Made by a program: the position numbers and the translations under genes. From UBA8515 sp036170795 (GTDB lineage: Bacteria; Patescibacteriota; Minisyncoccia; Phycocordibacterales; UBA9973), in the NCBI GenBank assembly GCA_036170795.1, contig JAVHPX010000043.1, positions 1 through 10,137 on the forward strand: 10,137 nucleotides of DNA, written 5' to 3'. Below the pieces are notes generated by a model. The model did no database searches. It saw nothing but the letters and a program-made list of their open reading frames with translations, and was not told the DNA's origin. Positions within the stretch are counted from its first letter, which is position 1, and each line of letters begins with the position of its first letter. Positions 1 to 5,852 of the stretch are shown here, one piece after another.

Positions 1-612
<612 letters not shown>

Positions 613-711
613 AAATGTGGAAATCATTATTATTGCGTTTACAGCATTCAGTTTTCAGATATTATATCTGTTCCACAAGACGGGATAGTATGTATATTTG
701 AAAACTTTATT

Positions 712-880
712 AAGCATTTTGTACTGAGTGTTTTACGCTTAGTATTTGTACCTTATCGGGATTTATGCGAGTCTGGTCTGCAGCAGGTATCATCTATCTG
801 TGCACCCTTGTTCGAATCAAGGAATCCCGACGCAATATATTGAAGCATCATCCTATGATGCTTCTCAGTACAAAGTGTTT
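712..880 (+). other. Long-range helix enclosing the spacer tRNA
   Basis: Bases 712-728 (AAGCATTTTGTACTGAG) pair with 864-880 (CTCAGTACAAAGTGTTT) over 17 positions, with wobbles at two of them. The helix encloses the tRNA at 757-830 and a perfect 10-bp hairpin at 842-851/855-864 with loop CCT, which shares base 864 with it. Such bracketing stems in rRNA spacers are usual sites for RNase III-type cleavage of the precursor; that role is inferred. An alternative local hairpin, 722-728/738-744, competes for the 5' strand. The spacer upstream (613-711) holds only a short inverted repeat (616-622/671-677) enclosing a palindrome at 656-670. Confidence 0.65.
757..830 (+). tRNA. tRNA with CAT anticodon (Met-type), atypical
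   Basis: A 74-nt cloverleaf sits between 23S and 5S. The acceptor stem CGGGATT/AATCCCG is 7 perfect pairs, D stem TGCG/TGCA (766-769/779-782), anticodon stem CAGGT/ATCTG (784-788/796-800), loop ATCATCT with T33 and anticodon CAT at 791-793, a 5-nt variable loop, and a perfect T arm CCTTG-TTCGAAT-CAAGG (806-822). Discriminator is A; no CCA is encoded, unlike the tRNA-Ser in this window. Tertiary pairs T8-A14, G15-C48 and G18G19 are kept. Odd points: C at position 37 where CAU tRNAs normally have A, C instead of A at 21, and R11-Y24 as in initiators but without the 1-72 mismatch or the three G-C pairs of the initiator anticodon stem. The 4-69 pair is G-C, unlike the E. coli tRNA-Ile2 recognised by TilS. 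Met is the best guess; a degraded or non-decoding tRNA is possible. Confidence 0.72.
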
Positions 881-900
881 AATAATAAATTGAATTTTTT

Positions 901-1010
901 GTTCTGGTGATTTGGCACTGGGGTCACACCCGATTACATTCCGAACTCGGAAGTTAAGCCCATCTGCGCCGATGATACTCTTTATGGGGAAAGTAGGTTG
1001 TCGCCAGAAC
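901..1010 (+). rRNA. rrf: 5S ribosomal RNA
   Basis: The small structural RNA of the large ribosomal subunit. Terminal stem GTTCTGGTGA (901-910) pairs with TCGCCAGAAC (1001-1010) with one wobble and may extend 2-4 pairs outward through the flanking T and A runs. The conserved loop C region CCGAACTCGGAAGTTAAGCC lies at 941-960, and the GTAGGTTGTCGCC segment near the 3' end is typical. At about 110 nt it is slightly shorter than the 120 nt of E. coli. It is the last gene of the operon and is followed 10 nt later by the terminator. Confidence 0.95.
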
Positions 1011-1020
1011 AAAGAATTTA

Positions 1021-1057
1021 ATCAAAAATCCGCCCCACATTGGGGCGGATTTTTGAT
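1021..1057 (+). terminator. Intrinsic terminator of the rRNA operon
   Basis: A perfect 17-bp inverted repeat, 1021-1037 with 1041-1057, around a CAT loop. The GC core CCGCCCCA/TGGGGCGG is followed by TTTTT on this strand and preceded by AAAAA, so it could also stop leftward transcription. A near copy of the core occurs at 2304-2330. Confidence 0.95.
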
Positions 1058-1072
1058 ATAGTATTTTCCTTA

Positions 1073-1108
1073 TAGTATTAAATCCTAGCATATGCTTGAA
1101 ATTGATAC
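1073..1108. repeat. 36-nt imperfect palindromic repeat, copy 1
   Basis: Identical at 34 of 36 positions to 1725-1760. The centre AGCATATGCT is a perfect 10-bp palindrome. Shifting by one base (1074-1109), the ends AGTAT and ATACT also pair, so most of the 36 nt is palindromic. It covers the -35 (TTGAAA, 1096-1101) of the promoter at 1096-1124, which is the place expected for an operator. The binding protein could be the PaaX-like product encoded next to it; that link is inference. Confidence 0.8.
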
Positions 1109-1124
1109 TACGAATTAGTATAAT
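1096..1124 (+). promoter_or_regulatory. Sigma70-type promoter of the PaaX-like gene
   Basis: TTGAAA (1096-1101), a 17-nt spacer and a perfect TATAAT (1119-1124). The ATG at 1131 starts 6 nt after the -10, so the expected transcript start is the start codon itself, giving a leaderless mRNA. The -35 lies inside the palindromic repeat. Confidence 0.75.
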
Positions 1125-1130
1125 TCCATC

Positions 1131-1322
1131 ATGGATAATCATTTAGATAGGATAAAATATTTTCTTGATTCCGATACAGTAGAAGCAAAAACTACAAAAG
1201 TTGCACTTAGTGTTGTCGCGATTGCAGGAGTACTTGGTGTAGCACTTCTTGCAATTGGAATTGGTAATGCGGTGCAAGTTTTTTCAATGTTTAAAAAATC
1301 AAAGAAATATTCTAAAGTTTAA
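1131..1322 (+). pseudogene. N-terminal part of a PaaX/Cas2-like protein, cut by a TAA
   Basis: This reading frame codes 63 residues, starting with ATG directly after its promoter. It has a charged start, a strongly hydrophobic stretch at about residues 23-49 (VALSVVAIAGVLGVALLAIG is its core), and a basic end KKSKKYSKV. It stops at TAA 1320-1322. The next frame (1335-1727) is in the same phase with no frameshift, and the four codons between read IKSA. If the TAA were CAA (Gln), the join would read KYSKVQIKSAMTNLYRNKLI, which fits the winged-helix region of this family as I know it from CPR genomes, where proteins of about 190-200 residues carry a hydrophobic N-terminus. I therefore see this as the front third of one gene interrupted by a nonsense change. 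A sequencing error is the main alternative. Confidence 0.7.
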
Positions 1323-1334
1323 ATAAAAAGTGCA

Positions 1335-1727
1335 ATGACCAATCTTTATCGTAACAAGCTTATTGAATATGTCTCTGATAAAAATGGAGTGACTACAGTT
1401 CGTATTACTACAAAAGGGCACGCAAGACTGAAATCATTTGCGATTGATTTAATACAGATACCGAAACCTCAAAAATGGGATAGTGTATGGCGGTTAGTAA
1501 TGTTTGATATACCGATACGATATAGCAAAAGTCGCGAAGCATTGAGATATAAATTAAAACAACTTGGATTTATTCAATTCCAAAAAAGTGTTTGGATTTA
1601 TCCTTATTTATGCACTGATGAAATATTATTTATATCTGATTATTATAAAGTAGGAAAGTATGTTGAGATACTTGAAGTATCATCTATTATTCACGATCAG
1701 AAATTAAAGAGACATTTTAATCTGTAG
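1335..1727 (+). pseudogene. C-terminal PaaX-like (Cas2-fold) domain of the split gene
   Basis: This part codes 130 residues from an internal ATG at 1335. Residues 1-35 look like the end of a winged helix (NKLIEYVSDKNGVTTVRITTKG). Residues about 48-130 form the PaaX-like central domain with the Cas2-type ferredoxin fold: WDSVWRLVMFDIP with Asp58, then a basic helix SREALRYKLKQLGF and FQKSVWIYP, ending RHFNL. PaaX proteins are DNA-binding repressors; the Cas2-like domain lets annotation programs label such proteins Cas2, but no CRISPR array or cas1 is present here. Without the N-terminal part the first helix-turn-helix portion is missing. Translation could restart at ATG 1335, 12 nt after the TAA, though no clear Shine-Dalgarno is seen. 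The stop TAG overlaps the start of the second palindromic repeat. Confidence 0.75.
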
Positions 1728-1760
1728 TATTAAATCCTAGCATATGCTTGTATTTGATAC
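1725..1760. repeat. 36-nt imperfect palindromic repeat, copy 2
   Basis: Direct-orientation copy of 1073-1108 with two substitutions. One of them, T at 1753 in place of A, turns an A·A mismatch of copy 1 into an A-T pair across the dyad, which argues that the palindrome itself matters. Unlike copy 1 there is no -10 at the matching distance (TGCTGT at 1771-1776). It begins over the stop codon of the split gene and lies 23 nt before the -35 at 1784. Confidence 0.8.
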
Positions 1761-1783
1761 CGTGGTATTTTGCTGTTTTGCTA

Positions 1784-1814
1784 TTGACAGTATGCCTCGG
1801 GGGGGGGGTACTAT
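1784..1814 (+). promoter_or_regulatory. Promoter with a ten-G tract in its spacer
   Basis: A perfect -35 TTGACA (1784-1789) and a -10 TACTAT (1809-1814) are separated by 19 nt, ten of which are an uninterrupted G run (1799-1808). The usual spacing is 17. A change of one or two G by strand slippage would move the promoter towards or away from the optimum. An alternative -10 TATAAA at 1823-1828 has no -35 at the right distance. The downstream gene encodes a membrane-anchored outer protein. Confidence 0.6.
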
Positions 1815-1850
1815 TAGAGTATTATAAATAATTTGAGTTTATTAATTAAA

Positions 1851-2261
1851 ATGAAACAATTAACCGCAACTGTTTTAATAATCGTTGCTTTTGTGCTCGG
1901 TTTTGTCGTATCTCCATTATTAATGCCTAAACAAATAGCTCCTATCGTAAGCAATAATCCTACTGTCAATTCCAATCCTTTTGATGTAGATGCTTATATA
2001 AATGGTTTGCCAAAGGAAATAGAAAGAGATCAATCCATCTTGAAAGATCCAACTGCATTTAAAACAGAAATAGAAAAATTAAAGCCTACTACTTCACCTG
2101 ATAATAATCTTGGAGCAATGGCAACAAGAGGAGGTGCGATATGTACAACTAACAAATGGGGTGATAATTTACTTTATTCATGGCACAGTGATCATTGGGC
2201 ACTTATATATGTTACATCATATTTTTCGTGCGCTTACATGGTTCAATTATATAATAGTTAA
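1851..2261 (+). CDS. Small membrane-anchored extracytoplasmic protein, unknown function
   Basis: A 136-residue protein with no family I recognise. I start it at ATG 1851 rather than the in-frame TTG at 1833, because residues 1-24 then make a normal signal anchor: MKQ, then a hydrophobic core LTATVLIIVAFVLGFVV. No lipobox cysteine is seen. Residues 30-90 are polar with Asn, Pro and Lys, probably an extended stalk. The last 45 residues are rich in Trp and Tyr and hold the only two cysteines, C98 and C127, which could form a disulfide outside the membrane and make a small folded head. No clear Shine-Dalgarno precedes the ATG. Its promoter spans the ten-G run, so on/off or graded expression is plausible. 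A terminator lies 43 nt after the stop, so the gene is probably transcribed alone. Confidence 0.7.
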   Translation: MKQLTATVLIIVAFVLGFVVSPLLMPKQIAPIVSNNPTVNSNPFDVDAYINGLPKEIERDQSILKDPTAFKTEIEKLKPTTSPDNNLGAMATRGGAICTTNKWGDNLLYSWHSDHWALIYVTSYFSCAYMVQLYNS

Positions 2262-2303
2262 AAAAATTCTTACTATTTATGATGGGACAATTTATTACAA
2301 TCT

Positions 2304-2330
2304 TCCGCTCCACATTGGGGCGGATTTTTG
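2304..2330 (+). terminator. Intrinsic terminator, near copy of the rRNA terminator
   Basis: TCCGCTCCA (2304-2312), loop CAT, TGGGGCGGA (2316-2324), then TTTTT: a 9-bp stem with one G·T pair. It matches 1029-1055 at 26 of 27 positions. It lies after the gene at 1851-2261. An ATG at 2279 would start the next reading frame inside or before this hairpin; since the hairpin would then be translated, the later start at 2348 is preferred. Confidence 0.85.
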
Positions 2331-2331
2331 G

Positions 2332-2337
2332 TATGAT
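2332..2337 (+). promoter_or_regulatory. -10 element for the four-cysteine membrane protein
   Basis: TATGAT, placed 10 nt before ATG 2348 and immediately after the terminator T-run. No good -35 is seen at 16-18 nt upstream. The resulting leader would be only a few nt. This supports 2348 rather than 2279 or 2333 as the start. Confidence 0.45.
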
Positions 2338-2347
2338 AGAGTTGTAT

Positions 2348-3124
2348 ATGTCATGGGCATCACACAGGCAGTCTCAATATATTTTAGGGTTTATTCTTTT
2401 TATTGGAATAATAGTTTTTATTGTTGTTTATCCGATAATTACTAAACCAGCAACTTGTTTTGATAATAAGAAAAATGGTACAGAAACTGGTATTGATTGT
2501 GGTGGATCATGTAAACTTTTTTGTTCAGTTGATGTAGCTGACCCACAGATTCTTTGGTCTAGAGCATTCCATGTTAGCAATAGTACTTATAATCTTGTTT
2601 CTTTTATAGAGAATACAAATAAATCTGCTGCTATTGCTACAGTTTCATATGAGTTTAAGGTATATGATACTAATAATTTATTAATAGGTCGTAAAGAAGG
2701 AATAACATTTATTCCACCAAATCAGCAATTTGTTATTTTTGAACCTCGTTTTGATTCAGGAAATAGTCAAGTTCGTAGTGTTTTATTTGAATTTACATCT
2801 CCATTTATTTGGGTAAAGAAAGAACCAACAATACAGAAACTTCCAATTCGTATTGATAATATAATTTATGGTGCTGATAAAAATTCTCCATCACTTTCTG
2901 CTCGTATTAATAACGATTCAGTATATGATTTACCAGCTTTTGATGTTGTAACTATTGTTTATGATATTAATCATAATGCTATAAATGCATCTAAAACTCA
3001 TAAAGAGAGTCTGTCTAGTAATAGTAATTCTATACTTTTATTTACATGGCCATTACCATTTGAAGAAGATCCTGTTACCCAAGATATTTTGCCTATAATT
3101 AATCCGTTTTCTATTTCATTATAA
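2348..3124 (+). CDS. One-pass membrane protein with Cys-rich DCGGxC motif
   Basis: A 258-residue protein of unknown function. The start at ATG 2348 (MSWASHRQ) avoids translating the terminator hairpin and sits just after a -10-like TATGAT. Residues 11-30 form a single transmembrane segment (YILGFILFIGIIVFIVVYPI), so the remainder is probably outside. Right after it comes CFDNKKNGTETGIDCGGSC with four cysteines at 37, 51, 55 and 59. This resembles the C-x-(D/N)-NG-x-E-T-x-(I/V)-DCGG-x-C module seen in many surface proteins, where the cysteines form disulfides. The rest is rich in beta-strand-like segments (about 80-250), in keeping with one or two beta-sandwich domains. It lies only 4 nt before rodA, so the two are probably co-transcribed, which suggests a role at the envelope. 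No catalytic motif is visible. Confidence 0.8.
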   Translation: MSWASHRQSQYILGFILFIGIIVFIVVYPIITKPATCFDNKKNGTETGIDCGGSCKLFCSVDVADPQILWSRAFHVSNSTYNLVSFIENTNKSAAIATVSYEFKVYDTNNLLIGRKEGITFIPPNQQFVIFEPRFDSGNSQVRSVLFEFTSPFIWVKKEPTIQKLPIRIDNIIYGADKNSPSLSARINNDSVYDLPAFDVVTIVYDINHNAINASKTHKESLSSNSNSILLFTWPLPFEEDPVTQDILPIINPFSISL

Positions 3125-3128
3125 ATAT

Positions 3129-4247
3129 ATGAATATACGTTTCCCTCAGATTGACTGGTTTCTTTTCATTTTTCTTTTACCAGTATTAGGAGCAGGTCTT
3201 ATAACGATGAAGTCATTTACTGAAGTGACTCCGTTTTTCAGCCATCAATTAATATGGATTGGTATTTCTTTTGTTACTTTTTTCTTTTTATCTTATGTTG
3301 ATTTTCGTTTTCTTAAACGAACTGATATTCTTGTCACATTATTTATTGTATTTTCAGGATTGCTGGTTCTTTTATTTATTGTTGGTCATACTTCAAATGG
3401 TGCTGAATCGTGGTTCTCTTTTGGTGGTTTTTCTTTTCAACCATCAGATATGATGAAGTTAGTAGTTATACTTATGCTTGCAAAGTACTTTTCTCGTCGT
3501 CATGTAGAGATTGATAATTTTAAGCATATTTTTATTTCAGGACTTTATGCATTTATACCATTTTTGTTTGTTTTTTTACAACCAGATTTTGGCAGTGCAA
3601 TGATTATTTTATTTATATGGTTTGGAATGACCCTTGTTTCAGGGATATCAAAACGACACATTTTTTTAGTCCTTGGTGTTGCAGTTGTTATATTTGTAAT
3701 ATTTTGGGGTTTTGTTTTTAAACCTTACCAAAAGGCTCGTATTATAAATTTTGTTGAACCACTCTCAAATGTTCATGGTTCGGGGTATAATGTTTATCAA
3801 TCGACTATTGCGGTTGGTTCAGGACAGTTTTTTGGAAAAGGTGTTGGATTTGGTACTCAATCAAGATTAAAGTTCTTGCCTGAGTACCAAACTGATTTTA
3901 TTTTTGCAGCGTTCGCGGAAGAATGGGGTTTTGTTGGGGTTATATTATTATTTATATTACTTGGACTTATTATATGGAGAATTCTTCATATTGCATTACT
4001 TGGAGCAACTAATTTTGAAATACTATATGGCATAGGATTATCGGTTTATTTTATGAGTCATTTTATTATTAATATTGGTATGAATATTGGTATTATGCCA
4101 GTTACAGGTATAACTTTACCATTTATGAGTTATGGTGGGTCACATATATTAACTGAATTTATTGGTCTTGGTATTTTAATGGGTATGAATAGATATGGAA
4201 GAGTTGCCCATCGTGACGATATGCGTAATGAATTTTTAGGAATATAA
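3129..4247 (+). CDS. rodA: RodA, SEDS peptidoglycan glycosyltransferase (FtsW/RodA/SpoVE family)
   Basis: A 372-residue polytopic membrane protein of full family length. SEDS proteins polymerise lipid II glycan strands in the inner membrane; RodA works with a class B PBP and the rod complex in side-wall growth. Family signatures are in order: ESWFSFGGFSFQPSDMMK (93-110), QPDFGSAMI (151-159), the block GKGVGFGTQSRLKFLPEYQTDFIFA (236-260), AEEWG (263-267), and GIMPVTGITLPFMSYGGS (321-338). Asp256 in YQTDFIF matches the catalytic aspartate of RodA. About ten hydrophobic helices are visible. The FLPE..TDFIF form and the short C-terminus favour RodA over FtsW. The start ATG 3129 is 4 nt after the previous gene, with no Shine-Dalgarno. 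No partner PBP2, mreB or mreC is in the window. Confidence 0.93.
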   Translation: MNIRFPQIDWFLFIFLLPVLGAGLITMKSFTEVTPFFSHQLIWIGISFVTFFFLSYVDFRFLKRTDILVTLFIVFSGLLVLLFIVGHTSNGAESWFSFGGFSFQPSDMMKLVVILMLAKYFSRRHVEIDNFKHIFISGLYAFIPFLFVFLQPDFGSAMIILFIWFGMTLVSGISKRHIFLVLGVAVVIFVIFWGFVFKPYQKARIINFVEPLSNVHGSGYNVYQSTIAVGSGQFFGKGVGFGTQSRLKFLPEYQTDFIFAAFAEEWGFVGVILLFILLGLIIWRILHIALLGATNFEILYGIGLSVYFMSHFIINIGMNIGIMPVTGITLPFMSYGGSHILTEFIGLGILMGMNRYGRVAHRDDMRNEFLGI

Positions 4248-4283
4248 TATTTTTCTAGGTTAGACCTAGGGAGGAAAATAAAT
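4243..4283 (+). promoter_or_regulatory. folD promoter -10, 5' hairpin and Shine-Dalgarno
   Basis: TATAAT (4243-4248) overlaps the rodA stop codon. The expected transcript start, about 4255, is the first base of a perfect inverted repeat CTAGGT-TAG-ACCTAG (4255-4269). AGGGAGG (4268-4274), a strong Shine-Dalgarno 9 nt before ATG 4284, overlaps the last two bases of the hairpin. No convincing -35 is seen. A hairpin right at the 5' end can protect mRNA or modulate ribosome access. Confidence 0.55.
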
Positions 4284-5114
4284 ATGATTATTGATGGGAA
4301 AAAAATTAGAGATGATATTTTAAATGAAGTAAAAGCCTCTGTGCAGTTATTGTCATTTGTTCCTGTATTTTGTGATATTCTTGTTGGTGACGATCAAGTA
4401 TCTGCTCAATATGTTCGTATGAAAGAGAAAACAGCAGAGTCTGTTGGTATAAAATTTCGTCGAGCTGATTTTTCAATAACTATTACGACAGAAGAATTAA
4501 TAGATGAAATTGAAAATCTTAATCGAGTACCACATATATGTGGAATAATTGTACAGTTACCATTACCATCTCACTTAGATACACAATCAATTATTAACGC
4601 AATCAAAACAGAATTAGATGTTGATTGTTTGGGTGATTCTGCTAGTAAACTATTTTATGAAAATAAAAACCCAATAGGATTTCCTGCAGCACTTTCATGT
4701 ATGAAAATATTTGATTATATGAAAATTGATTTGAGGGATAAAAATATTGTAGTTTTGGGCCAAGGAATGCTAGTTGGTAAACCAGTTGCACATTTAATTC
4801 GTAATCGTGGTTTTGATGTAAATACTATTAATAGTAAGACAGAAAATATTGATGAACTTTTAAAAAATGCTGATATTATTATTTCAGGCATTGGTCATGG
4901 TAAGTTTATAACCGCAAATAAAATCAAAGAAGGTGCTATTGTTATTGACGCAGGAACATCAGAAGATAGTGGTTCTGTAATAGGGGACGTAGATTTAGAT
5001 TCAGTTGAAAAAGTTGCCTCATATGTTTCTCCAACTCCAGGTGGTGTCGGTCCTGTGACTGTCGCAATGCTCCTAAAAAATGTAATCAAAGTAGCACAAA
5101 AGAAACTACTATAG
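4284..5114 (+). CDS. folD: FolD, methylenetetrahydrofolate dehydrogenase/cyclohydrolase
   Basis: A cytosolic 276-residue bifunctional enzyme that interconverts 5,10-methylene-THF, 5,10-methenyl-THF and 10-formyl-THF, supplying one-carbon units for purines and formyl-Met. Length is typical. The substrate domain has VGDDQVSAQYVRMKEKTAESVGI (34-56) with Tyr43 and the catalytic Lys47, GIIVQLPLP with Gln91, and LDVD (111-114) for the conserved Asp. The Rossmann domain follows (151 onward), and PTPGGVGPVT (250-259) is the C-terminal signature. Odd: the cofactor loop usually reads GRSxxVGxP, but here it is GQGMLVGKP (159-167), lacking the Arg and Ser that help hold the NADP phosphate in known enzymes. 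A shift towards NAD, or loss of dehydrogenase rate, is possible. After KDVDG-type loops a Gly is usual; here it is Cys115. It has its own strong Shine-Dalgarno and meets the opposing PAP2 gene after 5 bp. Confidence 0.95.
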   Translation: MIIDGKKIRDDILNEVKASVQLLSFVPVFCDILVGDDQVSAQYVRMKEKTAESVGIKFRRADFSITITTEELIDEIENLNRVPHICGIIVQLPLPSHLDTQSIINAIKTELDVDCLGDSASKLFYENKNPIGFPAALSCMKIFDYMKIDLRDKNIVVLGQGMLVGKPVAHLIRNRGFDVNTINSKTENIDELLKNADIIISGIGHGKFITANKIKEGAIVIDAGTSEDSGSVIGDVDLDSVEKVASYVSPTPGGVGPVTVAMLLKNVIKVAQKKLL

Positions 5115-5119
5115 ATAAA

Positions 5120-5836
5120 TTATATAGTATTATTCTTTCCATTTTTAATCGAAGCAGTGTAGAAGTGTCTTTCACGGAACGTAATACCAACTACGAGCCA
5201 AAGACCTCCGATAAGGAATCCTCCCAAGACATCACTTAAATAATGCTCAACTAAATACAAACGTGAAAATCCAATAAGGCCGATCAAAATTGTTCCGATA
5301 AGTATGAATAATGATTTCTTGCTGTTGTTATTTATGTGGTGGATTATATAATAAGTAACAAATCCAAAAAATGCCATCGCAGCTGTAGAGTGACCACTCG
5401 GAAAAGATTTAGAAGTTTCAAGATAATAAGCAAGATCAGCTCCAGGTCTGGCACGATTGATCAATATCTTTATTAAGAATGCACTTCCTTCTGCTCCGAT
5501 AAATGTAATAATTATGGCATACAGATATGCCAATTCTTTTTTGAAATATAAATATATTAAAGACAGAACTAGTAGAATAACAATAGTAATCTGATCAGCA
5601 AAGTTTGTAATCGTATAAAAAACTTTTACACCTTGTGGTGTTCGTAAGTGGTAAAGTGTATTTGCCAGATTGTTATCCAAATTCACTATTGGTGCTGAGT
5701 TTACAATTGCATTTGTAAGACCGATAAATGTTGCAAGCAGTATTAAGAAAACAATTATAAAGATAGTCAAAGGAAGACCTGTAAAGACTTTTGGCTCTAG
5801 TCGCTTTTTAAGAAATGGCTTAATCTTGAAACTCAT
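5120..5836 (-). CDS. PAP2-family lipid phosphatase (undecaprenyl-PP or phosphatidate type)
   Basis: A 238-residue integral membrane phosphatase with all three PAP2 motifs: KxxxxxxRP as KILINRARP (123-131), PSGH (146-149) and SRxxxxxHxxxD as SRLYLVEHYLSD (191-202). His149 and His198 are the expected catalytic residues, with Arg130, Arg192 and Asp202. Six hydrophobic helices are visible, the first at about 22-46. The active site would face outward, where such enzymes recycle undecaprenyl pyrophosphate (BacA-independent, PgpB/YbjG type) or dephosphorylate lipid phosphates; the substrate cannot be told from sequence. The ATG at 5836 lies 6 nt after a -10-like TATTAT (complement of 5843-5848), so the mRNA is probably leaderless. 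The gene is convergent with folD and no terminator is visible between them, so 3' ends may overlap. Confidence 0.92.
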   Translation of the reverse strand: MSFKIKPFLKKRLEPKVFTGLPLTIFIIVFLILLATFIGLTNAIVNSAPIVNLDNNLANTLYHLRTPQGVKVFYTITNFADQITIVILLVLSLIYLYFKKELAYLYAIIITFIGAEGSAFLIKILINRARPGADLAYYLETSKSFPSGHSTAAMAFFGFVTYYIIHHINNNSKKSLFILIGTILIGLIGFSRLYLVEHYLSDVLGGFLIGGLWLVVGITFRERHFYTASIKNGKNNTI

Positions 5837-5842
5837 ATGGAA

Positions 5843-5848
5843 ATAATA
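5843..5848 (-). promoter_or_regulatory. -10 element of the PAP2 gene
   Basis: TATTAT on the minus strand, ending 6 nt before the ATG whose first base is 5836. The spacing predicts transcription beginning at or next to the start codon. No clear -35. Confidence 0.45.
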
Positions 5849-5852
5849 GCAT

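Noticed and set aside
954..1142. Minus-strand ORF of 62 codons across the 5S end and terminator
   Set aside because: It overlaps 5S rRNA and a perfect terminator hairpin, so it is a chance frame.
1335..1727. Cas2 of a CRISPR system
   Set aside because: The domain has a Cas2-like fold but with PaaX-type winged-helix sequence before it; there is no cas1, other cas gene or repeat-spacer array. The two 36-nt repeats are 617 nt apart with a gene between and are palindromic.
2279..2347. Upstream start for the four-cysteine protein
   Set aside because: It would translate the terminator stem, and a -10 element lies after that stem; the N-terminus from 2348 gives a normal signal anchor.
2110..2445. 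ORF of 111 codons in another frame
   Set aside because: It overlaps two better-supported genes and runs through the terminator hairpin.
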